64,000 nt of DNA, taken from the NCBI RefSeq assembly GCF_047553045.1, contig NZ_CP180208.1, positions 1,178,001-1,242,000 of the forward strand. The letters run 5' to 3'. This DNA comes from Sphingomonas_L flavalba_A. GTDB taxonomy: Bacteria; Pseudomonadota; Alphaproteobacteria; Sphingomonadales; Sphingomonadaceae. The notes beneath the pieces were generated by a model. It ran no database searches. It saw only the letters and a program-made list of their open reading frames with translations, and had not been told where the DNA came from. The position numbers and the translations under genes are program-made. This document shows, piece by piece, positions 1-9,179 of this stretch; position 1 is the stretch's first letter, and each line of letters starts with the position of its first letter.

Positions 1-132
1 GCCGAGCGGCTGGAACGCTTTCCGGTGCGGCTGACGCAACTGGCCCACGGCCTGCCGGTTGGTGGCGAGCTGGATTATCTGGACGAAGGCACGCTGGCGC
101 AGGCGTTGCGGGCGCGGCGGCCGGTCGCCTGA
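1..132 (+). CDS. recR: Recombination protein RecR, C-terminal fragment
   Basis: The window opens inside this gene; 43 codons and the stop remain. The visible end (VRLTQLAHGLPVGGELDYLD followed by EGTLAQALRARR) matches the C-terminal end of the RecR Toprim region, where the family carries R/LTxLAxGxPVGxxLxYxDxxTLxxAxxxR. RecR acts with RecF and RecO to load RecA at single-stranded gaps. The next gene, def, follows after 37 bp on the same strand. The 5' part with the zinc finger lies outside the window, so integrity cannot be judged. Confidence 0.85.
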   Translation, partial: AERLERFPVRLTQLAHGLPVGGELDYLDEGTLAQALRARRPVA

Positions 133-169
133 CCTTGACCGGCACAGGCGGCGAACCTAAATTTCAGCG

Positions 170-697
170 ATGGCCATCCTTCCGATCATCGAGACGCCCG
201 ACCCGCGCTTGCGCGTCATTTCCGAGCCGGTGGACAAGGTCGACGACGCCCTGCGCGCGCTGATCGCCGACATGTTCGAGACGATGTACGACGCGCCCGG
301 CATCGGGCTGGCGGCGATCCAGGTCGGCGTGGCGAAGCGCGTGCTGGTCATCGACCTGCAGGAGCCGGAGGAGGAAGGCGGCGAGGCGGTGCGCGACCCG
401 CGCGTGTTCATCAACCCCGAAATCCTGTCCGCGTCCGACGACCTGGTGCCGTATAACGAAGGCTGCCTGTCGGTGCCGGAGCAATATGCCGAGGTGCAGC
501 GGCCGAGCCATATCCGCGCGCGCTGGCTGGACGAGCAGGGCAAGGCGCATGAGGAGGATCTGGACGGGCTGATGGCGATCTGCCTGCAGCACGAGATGGA
601 TCACCTTGAGGGCATTTTGTTCATCGACCATCTGTCGAAGCTGAAGCGTGACATGCTGTTGAAGAAGCTGGCCAAGGCGCGGGTGCGCGCCGCCTGA
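170..697 (+). CDS. def: Peptide deformylase
   Basis: 175 aa, full length for the family. It removes the formyl group from the N-terminal methionine of new proteins in the cytoplasm. All three signature motifs are present: GIGLAA at residues 44-49, EGCLS at 97-101 with metal ligand Cys99, and HEMDH at 141-145 with metal ligands His141 and His145 and catalytic Glu142. These are the features of an active iron or zinc deformylase. It follows recR and precedes rmuC on the same strand with short gaps. The ATG at 170 gives the standard N-terminus (MAILPIIETPDPRLR). Confidence 0.97.
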   Translation: MAILPIIETPDPRLRVISEPVDKVDDALRALIADMFETMYDAPGIGLAAIQVGVAKRVLVIDLQEPEEEGGEAVRDPRVFINPEILSASDDLVPYNEGCLSVPEQYAEVQRPSHIRARWLDEQGKAHEEDLDGLMAICLQHEMDHLEGILFIDHLSKLKRDMLLKKLAKARVRAA

Positions 698-772
698 CCG
701 GGTTGATCCGGCGCTTGCCAAGCCGCGCATAACCGGCCAATGTTGCCGGAATGTTCCGGTGAAGGCTGCCCC

Positions 773-2176
773 ATGGACCCGATGATCCCGATTGCCATCA
801 TTGCCGCGCTCTGCATCGGCTTGGGCGCCGGGTGGCTGGCGTTCGGGCGAGGGCAGGCGGCGCTGCGGGCCGAACGCGACCGGCATCTTGAGAATTTTCG
901 GCAGGCGATCACCGACCTTGCCTCCGCCGAGGAGCGGGCGAAGGCAGCGGAGGCATTGCGCGCGGCGTTGGCCGAATCGGAACGCGGCCGGGGCGAGGCG
1001 CGCGAGGCGCTGGCGCGGATGGAGGCAGAGCGCAGCGCCCGCGACCAGGCCCATGCCGAAAAGGAACGGATGCTGCTGGAGGCGAAGGAGCAGCTTGCCG
1101 GGCAGTTCAGCGAGGTTGGCGGCAAGATGCTGAACGCCGCGCAGGAACAGTTCCTGAAGGCGGCGAACGAGCGGTTCAGCCGGGCCGGGCAGCAGAATGA
1201 GGCGTCGCTGAAGGCGCTGCTCCAGCCGGTCGAGACGACACTGAAACGCTATGAGGAAGGGCTGCGGCAGGTCGAGAAGGAGCGGGTCGACAGCTATGCC
1301 GGGTTGCGCGAGGCGGTCGAGCAGGTCCGCGTCGGCCAGACGGCGGTGAAGGACGAGGCGGCGCGGCTGGTCAATGCGCTGCGTTCCAGCCCCAAGGCGC
1401 GCGGGCGCTGGGGCGAGCAGCAGCTGCGCAACGTGCTGGAGATGGCCGGGCTTGCCGAACATGCGGATTTCGAGGCGGAAGTGTCGGTCGACACCGGTGA
1501 CGGACGGCTGCGGCCGGACGTCGTCGTCCGCCTGCCCGGCGGGCGGCAGCTGATTATCGACGCGAAATGCTCGCTCAACGCCTATCTCGACGCGTCGGAC
1601 ACGGTGGACGAGGAAGAGCGCAAGCGGTTCATGGGCCTGCACGCCGCCGCGATCCGCAATCATGCCACCCAGCTTGGTCAGAAAGCCTATTGGACGCAGT
1701 TTGGCGCCGCCGCCGATTATGTGGTGATGTTCATCCCCGGCGAGCATTTCCTGTCGGCCGCGCTGGAGCGGGATTCGGATTTGTGGGAATGGGCGTTCGA
1801 GCGGCGGGTGCTGCTGGCGACGCCGACCAACCTGATCGCGATCGCCCGCACCGTATCCGCCGTGTGGCGGCAGGAGAAACTGGCCGAGGAAGCCGCCGAG
1901 ATCGCCCGGCTGGGCAAGGAACTGCACGGGCGGCTGGCGACGATGGGTGGGCACCTGGCCAAGGTCGGCCGCAACCTGGCGCAGGCGACGGGGGCGTATA
2001 ACGCCTTTGTCGGCAGCCTGGAATCGCAGGTGATGACGTCCGCCAAGCGGCTGGAAACGCTGAAGGTGGCGGACGGCAGCAAAATGATCGAGGAACTGCC
2101 GGTGGTCGAGGCATCACCCCGGCCGCTGACCAAGCTGGCGGTGCCGCAGGAGGATGCGGCGGACGCGGCGGAGTAG
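773..2176 (+). CDS. rmuC: DNA recombination protein RmuC
   Basis: About 467 aa from the ATG at 773. An in-frame ATG at 740 would add 11 residues, but the 773 start puts the expected membrane anchor (IPIAIIAALCIGLGAGWLAF) directly at the N-terminus. The anchor is followed by a long Ala/Glu/Arg-rich coiled coil (roughly residues 25-190) and the RmuC nuclease-like domain, with SSPKARGRWGEQQLRNVLE, then RPDVVVRLPGG, then IIDAKCSLNAY. RmuC is thought to limit inversions at short repeats; its nuclease role is inferred from the fold of the family. The C-terminal tail is acidic. Confidence 0.93.
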   Translation: MDPMIPIAIIAALCIGLGAGWLAFGRGQAALRAERDRHLENFRQAITDLASAEERAKAAEALRAALAESERGRGEAREALARMEAERSARDQAHAEKERMLLEAKEQLAGQFSEVGGKMLNAAQEQFLKAANERFSRAGQQNEASLKALLQPVETTLKRYEEGLRQVEKERVDSYAGLREAVEQVRVGQTAVKDEAARLVNALRSSPKARGRWGEQQLRNVLEMAGLAEHADFEAEVSVDTGDGRLRPDVVVRLPGGRQLIIDAKCSLNAYLDASDTVDEEERKRFMGLHAAAIRNHATQLGQKAYWTQFGAAADYVVMFIPGEHFLSAALERDSDLWEWAFERRVLLATPTNLIAIARTVSAVWRQEKLAEEAAEIARLGKELHGRLATMGGHLAKVGRNLAQATGAYNAFVGSLESQVMTSAKRLETLKVADGSKMIEELPVVEASPRPLTKLAVPQEDAADAAE

Positions 2177-2256
2177 GGGCTGGCGGTAGGCGTGTTCCTG
2201 CGAAGGCAGGGGGTATTGCCGACAGGGTTTTGCGGTGTGGCTCGCCAGCTTTCCGT

Positions 2257-2904
2257 TTAGCCGGCGGCGCGACCGCGGCGCGCGGCGCGCAGTTTGTGCC
2301 AGACGAACCAGATGCCGCCGGCGAGCAGGGCGCCTACGATGACGACGTCCAGTTCGTGGAACAGCGCCTGCAGGCGCGGGCTGTTGTGCCATGCCTCGCC
2401 CAGTTCCCGCCCGACGATGGCCAGCGCCAGGCAGAAGGGCCAGGAGCCGAGGAAGGTGTAGATGTGGAACCTGACCAGCGGCATCCGCGCCATGCCGGCG
2501 GGGAAGGCGATGAATGAACGGACCACCGGCAGCATTCGGCAGATCAGCACCGCGAGGCTGCCGAAGCGGGCGAAGAAGCGTTCGGCCCGGTCGAGATCGT
2601 CGACGCTGACCAGCACGTAGCGGCCAAAGCGGGCGACGAACGGGCGGCCGCCGCGCTTGCCGACCTCATAGGCCGGGATCGAGCCGATGTTGCAGCCGAT
2701 CGCCCCGGCGGTGGCCACCCACCACAGGTTCATTTCGCCGAGAGACACCAGATAGCCGGCGAACGGCATGATGATTTCCGACGGCAGCGGGATGCAGGCG
2801 CTCTCGATCGCCATCAGCAGGGCGACGCCCGCGTAGGAGCCGGCCGAGATGACCGCGATGATCCACGCGGTGACGGCGGCGATGACCTGATGGAGAATGC
2901 CCAT
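2257..2904 (-). CDS. DedA-family membrane protein
   Basis: 215 aa inner-membrane protein of the DedA (SNARE-associated/VTT) family. Seen in the sequence are the N-terminal re-entrant motif with conserved Glu (ESACIPLPSE, about residues 34-43) and the second conserved block FARFGSLAVLICRMLPVVRS plus FPAGMARM around residues 111-142. The C-terminal helix ends in an Arg-rich cytoplasmic tail. Family members translocate undecaprenyl phosphate or other lipids and affect envelope integrity; which lipid this one handles is not visible. It is transcribed towards rmuC, convergent with it. Confidence 0.9.
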   Translation of the reverse strand: MGILHQVIAAVTAWIIAVISAGSYAGVALLMAIESACIPLPSEIIMPFAGYLVSLGEMNLWWVATAGAIGCNIGSIPAYEVGKRGGRPFVARFGRYVLVSVDDLDRAERFFARFGSLAVLICRMLPVVRSFIAFPAGMARMPLVRFHIYTFLGSWPFCLALAIVGRELGEAWHNSPRLQALFHELDVVIVGALLAGGIWFVWHKLRAARRGRAAG

Positions 2905-2964
2905 GCCGGCCCCTTCGCGCGCGGCGTGGCGGATGTCGAGGGGGGGCGGCGCTTTTCGGGCGGA

Positions 2965-3549
2965 TTATGCGGTGCCTGACCAATGGGTTGCGACGGCGTC
3001 CAGATCCGGGCGCGGGCGTTCTTCCAGCGGCTTCGACGGCGTGCCGATGAACACGAAGCCGGCGATGCGCTGTGGCGCGGCGCCGAATGCGTCGCGGACC
3101 CGGTTCGAATAGGCGGCCCAGCCGGTCAGCCAGCCGGCGCCGAACCCGGTGGCCGTCGCCGCTGCGACGAGCGAATGGCAGGCGGCGCCGGCGGAAAGTT
3201 CCTGTTCCCACAGCGGGATGTGGCTGTCTTCGCGCGGGGCGGAGAGAACGACGATTAGCGTGGGCGCTTGGTGGGCGAACTGGGCGATCGCCTCCATTTC
3301 CAGCCGGCCGGCGTCGGGCTTGTCGGCGCGGTAGGCGTCGGCGAGGAGGGCGGCGAAGGCATCGCGCCGGTCGGCGCCGACGATGACGAAGCGCCAGGGC
3401 GCCAGCTTGCCGTGATCGGGCACCCGCGCCGCCGTGGTCAGGATGGCGCGCAGCGCCGCATCGTCCGGCCCCGGCGCGACAAGATCGCGCGGCTTGGCCG
3501 AGCGGCGGGTGGCGAGGAATTGGGCGGGGCTGCTGGGATCGTTGAACAT
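2965..3549 (-). CDS. Nitroreductase family protein (YdjA-like)
   Basis: 194 aa FMN-dependent oxidoreductase of the nitroreductase fold, YdjA-like branch. It has the flavin phosphate-binding N-terminus (FLATRRSAKPRDL, residues 11-23), the substrate/FMN loop ARVPDHGKLAPWRF (41-54) and the C-terminal FMN-binding stretch VFIGTPSKPLEERPRP. The length is normal for this short branch. The physiological substrate is unknown; family members reduce nitro compounds or quinones with NAD(P)H. It is divergent from the M48 protease gene that starts about 100 bp away. Confidence 0.88.
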   Translation of the reverse strand: MFNDPSSPAQFLATRRSAKPRDLVAPGPDDAALRAILTTAARVPDHGKLAPWRFVIVGADRRDAFAALLADAYRADKPDAGRLEMEAIAQFAHQAPTLIVVLSAPREDSHIPLWEQELSAGAACHSLVAAATATGFGAGWLTGWAAYSNRVRDAFGAAPQRIAGFVFIGTPSKPLEERPRPDLDAVATHWSGTA

Positions 3550-3651
3550 GGCGTGGAGATATGGACGGGCGGGCGCGGCGGCAAGGTGGAGCGGCGGCGG
3601 CGCGCGCGGGCGGTTGGCGAAGCGACGGGTTTATGCGCTACAAGCGGCGGC

Positions 3652-4638
3652 ATGTTTGCGCGGATGCTGCTTGCCCTTGTCTCTCTGTGCCTTGCCGCGC
3701 CGGTGGCGGCGGCCGGGGTCGATGCCTCCGGGCTGGCGGCGTTGCAGCAGCTCGATTCGCGGCTGGCACAGGTCGGCAACCGGCTGGCGGTGGCGGCGGC
3801 CGGGCTGTGTGCCGATGCGCGGCCGTTGCCGGGCTTTGCCGTCCACGCGCTGAAACAGTACCAGCCCGCCGCGCGCGCCGCCGCGGCCGAACAATTCGGC
3901 CTTGGCGAACAGCCGGCGGTGCTGGCGGTGGTGCCCGGATCGGCGGCGGAAGCGGCCGGGCTGCGCGCCGGCGACGCGATCCTGGCGGTGGCCGGTGCGG
4001 CGGTGGCGCCGGTGCCGGCCGAAGGGCGCGCCGACTATGCGGGGGTGGCGGCGGTCGAGCAGCGGATCGAACAGGCGCTTGCCCAACCGCCGTTGCGCCT
4101 GTCCGTCGCGCGCGACGGCGGGGTGGCGGCGGTGGCGTTCACGACGGACAGCGGCTGCCCGACCCGGTTTCAGGTGCTGGCGACCGACGGGTTGAAGGCG
4201 TCGGCCGACGGCACCTATGTTCAGGTATCGGCGGCGTTGATCCAGTTTGCCGCGAGTGACGACGAACTGGCGATCGTCGTCGCGCACGAACTGGCCCACA
4301 ACATATTGCGCCACCGCGAGACGCTGGACGCGCAGAAGGTGTCGCGCGGCATGCTCGCCGCGTTCGGCAAGAACCGCAGCCGCATCCGCGCGACCGAGCG
4401 GCAGGCCGACCGGCTGGCGATCTGGCTTGCCGCGCGCGCGGGCTATGCGATCGCGGCGGCGCCGGCGTTCTGGGACCGGTTCGAACGGCGGACGGGGTGG
4501 GGTATTCTGTCCGACGGCACCCATGACGGCCGGCGCGAACGGGTAGCGGCGGCCGAGGCGGAAATCGCGGCGGTGGAAGCCCGGCGGGCGGCGGGCCTGC
4601 CGCTCGATCCGCCCCCCGCGCTGCGCCCCGCGCAATAA
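3652..4638 (+). CDS. Exported M48 metalloprotease with an internal PDZ domain
   Basis: 328 aa from the ATG at 3652. The open frame extends further upstream, but the upstream part runs antisense to the nitroreductase, and this ATG opens a clear signal peptide (MFARMLLALVSLCLAAPVAAAG). A PDZ-like segment (VLAVVPGSAAEAAGLRAGDAIL, about residues 85-105) comes before the catalytic motif HELAH (about residues 220-224) with a downstream Glu in RATERQADRLA as the third zinc ligand candidate. It is therefore a periplasmic zinc protease that combines PDZ recognition with an M48 core. Function beyond envelope protein quality control cannot be assigned. Confidence 0.85.
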   Translation: MFARMLLALVSLCLAAPVAAAGVDASGLAALQQLDSRLAQVGNRLAVAAAGLCADARPLPGFAVHALKQYQPAARAAAAEQFGLGEQPAVLAVVPGSAAEAAGLRAGDAILAVAGAAVAPVPAEGRADYAGVAAVEQRIEQALAQPPLRLSVARDGGVAAVAFTTDSGCPTRFQVLATDGLKASADGTYVQVSAALIQFAASDDELAIVVAHELAHNILRHRETLDAQKVSRGMLAAFGKNRSRIRATERQADRLAIWLAARAGYAIAAAPAFWDRFERRTGWGILSDGTHDGRRERVAAAEAEIAAVEARRAAGLPLDPPPALRPAQ

Positions 4639-4730
4639 TCTTCTTCACACGCGCAATTTTCGCGTTAGTTTCACGGGCTTAAAGCGGGGGGTGCCCGACG
4701 CCCGTCGCACAGCGCGAGGGAATAGTACGC

Positions 4731-6488
4731 ATGGCGACGCCGGCAGCCGACACACAAGGGGGCAAGACCTGGTTCGGGCACCCGCCGCAGCTTGCCCGCC
4801 TGTTCACCACCGAGGCGATGGAGCGGTTCGGTTTCTACGGCATGCGGGCGCTGCTGACGCTCTACCTTGCCAATTATTTCCTGTTTTCGGACCAGACGAC
4901 CAACGGCCTGTATGGCGGGTTTACCGCGCTGGTCTATCTGACCCCGCTGATCGGCGGCCTGCTCGCCGACCGCTATCTAGGGTCGAAGCGGTCGGTGAAA
5001 TTCGGCGCCGTGCTGATGGCGCTCGGCTATTTCATCCTGTGTTTCGAGGGCGGCGCGGCCAAGCCTTATGCGACGATAGAGGGCGCGCGGTACGAGGTTG
5101 TCGTTGGCTCTGCCTCCGATGCCAAGCAGCAATATGTTATCGACGGCGACCGCCATCTGGCGATCAAAGGCCAGGAAGACGGCACGATCCAGCTACTGGC
5201 CGAAGACGGCGCCGTTGCCCGCACCATTGGCAAGGGCGGTTTCGTCGCCGGGGCGGACCGGTCCGAATTCTACGTGCTGCTGATGCTGATCGGGCTGACT
5301 TTCGTTACCATCGGCAATGGTTTCTTCAAACCGAACATTTCGACGATGGTCGGCACGCTTTACGCCCCCGGCGACCGAAGGCGGGATGCCGGTTTCACGA
5401 TATTCTACATGGGCATCAACCTTGGATCGCTGTTTTCGCAGCTTTTGTGCCCGTTGCTGGCGACGACGGTCGGCTGGTGGGCGGGGTTTGGCCTGGCCGC
5501 GATCGGCATGATGCTGTCCTGGTACCTGATCCAGTTCGACCATGGCGCGCTGGACGGGGTCGGCGAGCCGCCAGAGACCGGCGGGCGCGACCGCAGCCTG
5601 CTGATCTATGTCGGTGCGTTGCTTGCCGGGCCTGTCGTGCTGTTCCTGTTCTACAACCTGATGAACACCCCGCATGTCGAGCCGGGGGCCGGTTTCCTCG
5701 GTTATCTCGCCGGGCTGCCGCTGATGGGCAAGCTGCTGTTCGGCACCTTCCTGCTGTCGGTCCCGGCGATCCTGATCTGGTCGGCGAAGGTCGGCAGCCG
5801 GGTCGAGTTCCAGATGATGCTGGCGGCGATGGTGCTGGTGGTGTTCAACGTGGTGTTCTGGACGCTGTTCGAACAGGCCGGGTCGTCGCTGACCTTGTTC
5901 GCTGACCGCAATACCGACCTGTCGGTGTTCGGCCTGTTCTCGATCTCCGCCGGGCAGACGCAGTTCTTCAACGCCTTCTTCATCGTCACGCTGGCGCCGT
6001 TGTTCAGCATGCTGTGGGGCGCGCTGGGCCGGCGCGGGCTTGAGCCGTCGATCCCGGTCAAGTTCGCGATCGCGCTGATCGGCGTCGGCGCCGGTTTCCT
6101 GCTGCTGGTCTGGGGCACGCAATATGCCGATTCCGGGTTCAAGGTGGCGCTGTGGTGGCTGGCCGGCCTGTATTTCGTCCATTCGGCAGCGGAACTGTGC
6201 ATTTCGCCGGTCGGGCTGTCGATGATCACCAAGCTGTCGATCGCCCGCGTCGTCGGCCTGATGATGGGCGTGTGGTTCCTGTCGATCAGTTGCGCCCAGT
6301 ACGTCGCCGGGCTGGTCGCCCAGGTCGCCAGCGTTCAGACCGTCGGCGGGCAGGTGACCAATCTGAAGGTCAGCCTGGAAACCTATGCCGGGGTGTTCTG
6401 GACGATCGGTGTCGCCGCCGCCGCTATCGGCCTTGTCCTGCTTGCTCTGTCACCCCTGATCAAGAAGTGGATGCATGGTGTTCAATAA
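4731..6488 (+). CDS. Proton-dependent oligopeptide transporter (POT/PTR family)
   Basis: 585 aa inner-membrane symporter of the POT family. The hallmark ExxERF motif is at residues 28-33 (EAMERFGFYG), followed by GGLLADRYLG and by FFKPNISTMVG and FYMGINLGS. It imports di- and tripeptides with protons. An unusual feature is a polar stretch of about 70 residues (roughly 107-178), predicted on the periplasmic side between the third and fourth membrane helices, where canonical POTs have a short loop. The gene overlaps the downstream amidohydrolase by 14 bp, so transport and hydrolysis of the same peptides is likely. Confidence 0.93.
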   Translation: MATPAADTQGGKTWFGHPPQLARLFTTEAMERFGFYGMRALLTLYLANYFLFSDQTTNGLYGGFTALVYLTPLIGGLLADRYLGSKRSVKFGAVLMALGYFILCFEGGAAKPYATIEGARYEVVVGSASDAKQQYVIDGDRHLAIKGQEDGTIQLLAEDGAVARTIGKGGFVAGADRSEFYVLLMLIGLTFVTIGNGFFKPNISTMVGTLYAPGDRRRDAGFTIFYMGINLGSLFSQLLCPLLATTVGWWAGFGLAAIGMMLSWYLIQFDHGALDGVGEPPETGGRDRSLLIYVGALLAGPVVLFLFYNLMNTPHVEPGAGFLGYLAGLPLMGKLLFGTFLLSVPAILIWSAKVGSRVEFQMMLAAMVLVVFNVVFWTLFEQAGSSLTLFADRNTDLSVFGLFSISAGQTQFFNAFFIVTLAPLFSMLWGALGRRGLEPSIPVKFAIALIGVGAGFLLLVWGTQYADSGFKVALWWLAGLYFVHSAAELCISPVGLSMITKLSIARVVGLMMGVWFLSISCAQYVAGLVAQVASVQTVGGQVTNLKVSLETYAGVFWTIGVAAAAIGLVLLALSPLIKKWMHGVQ

Positions 6489-7884
6489 GCGCTTCGCCGC
6501 CCTCCTCGCGACTTCGCTGCTCGCCGCGTGCGCGAACGGCGAGGCGCCGAAATCGGCCGCCGCCACGCCGCCGCCGAACAAACCGGCGTTCAGCGCCGAC
6601 CCTTATCCGTCGACCTACAAGCCCTATCCGGGCGTGCCGACGGTGGTTACCGGCGTGACCATTTACGATGGCGAGGGCGGTCGGATCGACAACGGCCAGA
6701 TCCTGTTCGCCGACGGCAGGGTGGTGGCGCTGGGCGAGAGTGTCGACGCGCCAGCCGGGGCGACCCGGATTGACGGCACCGGCAAATGGGTGACGCCGGG
6801 CGTGATCGACATTCACAGCCATTTGGGCGTCTACCCAAGCCCGTCTGTCCGCGCCCATTCGGACGGCAACGAGGCGACGGCGCCGGTGCGGGCCGAGGTG
6901 TGGGCGGAACACAGCGTCTGGCCGCAGGACCCGGGGTTCAGCCGCGCGCTGGCCAATGGCGGGGTGACGACGCTGCAGATCCTGCCCGGTTCCGCCGACC
7001 TGGTCGGCGGGCGGTCCGTCGTGCTGAAGAACGTCTATGCCCGCACCGCGCAGGGGATGAAATTTCCCGGTGCGCCCTACGGCCTGAAGATGGCGTGCGG
7101 CGAGAACCCGAAGCGGGTGTTCGGCAGCCGCAACCAGATGCCGTCGACGCGGATGGGCAATATGGCGGTCGACCGGCAGGCTTGGGCCAAGGCGGCGGAA
7201 TACAAGCGCAAATGGGACAAGTATAACACCAGCGGCGGCGAGATGCCGGCGCGCGACCTGCAGATGGAGACGCTGGCCGGGGTGCTGGCCGGCGAAATCC
7301 TGATCCAGAACCACTGCTATCGCGCCGATGAGATGGCCAATGTCATCGATATGGCCAAGGAGTTCGGTTACAAGGTCACCGCGTTCCACCACGCGGTCGA
7401 GGCGTACAAGATCGCCGACCTGCTGAAGGCGAATGACGTTTGCGCTGCCGTCTGGGCCGACTGGTGGGGCTTCAAGATGGAAAGTTACGACGCGATCGAC
7501 GAGAATCTGGCGCTGCTCCAGAATGGCGGTGCGTGCGCGATGATCCACAGCGACGACGAGAACGGCATCCAGCGGCTGAACCAGGAGGTGGCGAAGGCGC
7601 TGTCCGCCGGGCGGCGCATGGGCCTGACCATTCCCGACGAGGTGGCGTGGACCTGGCTGGCGATCAACCCGGCCAAGGCACTGGGCATCGCCGACAGGAC
7701 CGGCAGCCTGAAGCCGGGCAAGGAAGCCGACGTGGTGCTGTGGAACGGCGATCCGCTCAGCGTCTATTCGCGGCCGGAGAAGGTGTGGGTCGACGGGGCG
7801 CTGCTCTATGATTCGAGCGACCCGAAACGGCGGCCGGTCAGTGATTTCGAGCTGGGCCAGCCCGGCGAGGGAGACGTGAAATGA
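6475..7884 (+). CDS. Amidohydrolase, probable lipoprotein
   Basis: 469 aa. The N-terminus is a lipoprotein signal (LLAAC, lipidated Cys19), so the enzyme is probably anchored on the outer face of the inner membrane or in the outer membrane. The amidohydrolase fold is evident: a beta-sandwich strand VTIYDGEG, the metal motif VIDIHSHLG with His114 and His116, later FHHAVE, HSDDE, and the C-terminal GSLKPGKEADVVLWNGDPL. Substrate is unknown; imidazolonepropionase-like and peptide or cyclic amide hydrolases are possible. It overlaps the transporter (14 bp) and the next amidohydrolase (4 bp, ATGA), so the three are translated together. Confidence 0.9.
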   Translation: MVFNKRFAALLATSLLAACANGEAPKSAAATPPPNKPAFSADPYPSTYKPYPGVPTVVTGVTIYDGEGGRIDNGQILFADGRVVALGESVDAPAGATRIDGTGKWVTPGVIDIHSHLGVYPSPSVRAHSDGNEATAPVRAEVWAEHSVWPQDPGFSRALANGGVTTLQILPGSADLVGGRSVVLKNVYARTAQGMKFPGAPYGLKMACGENPKRVFGSRNQMPSTRMGNMAVDRQAWAKAAEYKRKWDKYNTSGGEMPARDLQMETLAGVLAGEILIQNHCYRADEMANVIDMAKEFGYKVTAFHHAVEAYKIADLLKANDVCAAVWADWWGFKMESYDAIDENLALLQNGGACAMIHSDDENGIQRLNQEVAKALSAGRRMGLTIPDEVAWTWLAINPAKALGIADRTGSLKPGKEADVVLWNGDPLSVYSRPEKVWVDGALLYDSSDPKRRPVSDFELGQPGEGDVK

Positions 7885-9179
7885 AGGGGCTGCTGCTTGC
7901 CTGCGCCGCATTGATCGCCGCGCCCGCCGCCGCCGAGACGATCGCGATCACCGGCGGCACTGTCGCGATCGGCGACGGAACGGCCCCGGTCGAGGGCGGC
8001 ACCGTCGTCATTCGTGACGGCCGGGTGGTTGCCGCCGGCAGCGGCGTCGCCATTCCCGCCGACGCCCGCCGCATCGACGCGACCGGGAAATGGGTGACGC
8101 CCGGCATCTTCGCCGGGTTCAGCCGCATCGGCCTGGTCGAGGTCGACGGGGTTGACCAGACCAACGATACCAGCGCGCGCAACGCGCCATTTTCCGCCGC
8201 GATCGATATCGCGCCGGCGGTCAACCCGCGCAGCAGTGCGATCACCGTCAGCCGCGCCCATGGCGTGACGCGGGCGATCGTCGCGCCGGAAACCGGGCCG
8301 GGGATGTTCGCCGGGCAGGGCGCGATCATCGACATGGGCGCCGACATGGACGCGGTAAGCCGACCGCGCGCCTTCCAGTTCGTCGCGCTGGGCGAAGGCG
8401 GGGCGGCGAGCGCCGGCGGCAGCCGGGGCGCGGCCCACACCTATCTGCGCAACGCGCTCAATTCGGCACGCGACTATGCGCGCAACCCGGCCGGCTATGG
8501 CGGCGGCGACAAAACCGCGCTGTTCAACCGCGCCGACGCTGCGGCGCTGGTGCCGGTTGTCACCGGCAAGGTGCCGTTGCTCGCCCATGTCGAGCGCGGC
8601 AGCGACATTCTGGCCGCGCTGGCGCTGGGCAAGGAGTTCCCGGAGCTGAAGCTGGTGCTGGTCGGGGTCAGCGAAGGCTGGACGGTGGCGCCGCAGATCG
8701 CCGCCGCCGGGGTGCCGGTGATCGCGTCCGCGCTGAACGATTTGCCGGCGGCGTTCGAGACGCTGGCGGCGACCCAGTCCAACATCGGCCGGATGGTCAA
8801 GGCCGGGGTCACGGTCGGCATCGGCATGATCGGCGACAACGATACGCGGCAGGCGCGGCAGGAGCTGCAATATGCCGGGAATCTGGTTGGTCTGGCCAAA
8901 GTGCCGGGTGCGACCGGGCTAAGCTGGGCGCAGGCGCTGGCGGCGATCACCTCCGGCCCGGCCGAGGCGATGGGACTGGGCGGCGAATATGGATCGCTGC
9001 GCCCCGGCCGCCGGGCTGACGTGGTGGTGTGGAGCGGCGATCCGCTGGAGCTGAGTTCCGCCGCCGAGGCGGTGTTCATCGACGGCGTCGCGCAGCCGAC
9101 CGTCACCCGCCAGCAGCGGCTGCGCGACCGCTATGCGGTGCCGGGCGAGGGGGCGTTGCCGAAAGCCTATGATCGCTGA
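7881..9179 (+). CDS. Amidohydrolase-like protein lacking the HxH metal motif
   Basis: 432 aa with a Sec signal peptide (MKGLLLACAALIAAPAAAE). It aligns with the preceding amidohydrolase along its length (TGGTVAIGDG, RIDATGKWVTPG, GSLRPGRRADVVVWSGDPLEL), but where the partner has DIHSHLG this one reads AGFSRIG, so both metal-binding histidines are replaced (Phe80, Arg82). It is therefore probably not a conventional binuclear metallohydrolase and may be a structural or regulatory partner of its neighbour, to which it is coupled by an ATGA overlap. Its 3' end overlaps the convergent GT87-like gene by 13 bp. Confidence 0.88.
   Translation: MKGLLLACAALIAAPAAAETIAITGGTVAIGDGTAPVEGGTVVIRDGRVVAAGSGVAIPADARRIDATGKWVTPGIFAGFSRIGLVEVDGVDQTNDTSARNAPFSAAIDIAPAVNPRSSAITVSRAHGVTRAIVAPETGPGMFAGQGAIIDMGADMDAVSRPRAFQFVALGEGGAASAGGSRGAAHTYLRNALNSARDYARNPAGYGGGDKTALFNRADAAALVPVVTGKVPLLAHVERGSDILAALALGKEFPELKLVLVGVSEGWTVAPQIAAAGVPVIASALNDLPAAFETLAATQSNIGRMVKAGVTVGIGMIGDNDTRQARQELQYAGNLVGLAKVPGATGLSWAQALAAITSGPAEAMGLGGEYGSLRPGRRADVVVWSGDPLELSSAAEAVFIDGVAQPTVTRQQRLRDRYAVPGEGALPKAYDR

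Noticed and set aside
164..1954. 596-aa open frame on the minus strand opposite def and rmuC
   Set aside because: It is antisense to two clearly coding genes with conserved motifs, is rich in Arg/Gln/His/Pro as expected for a GC-rich shadow, and has no recognisable domain.
3268..3651. Upstream extension of the M48 protease frame
   Set aside because: It runs antisense to the nitroreductase, and the signal peptide starts at 3652.
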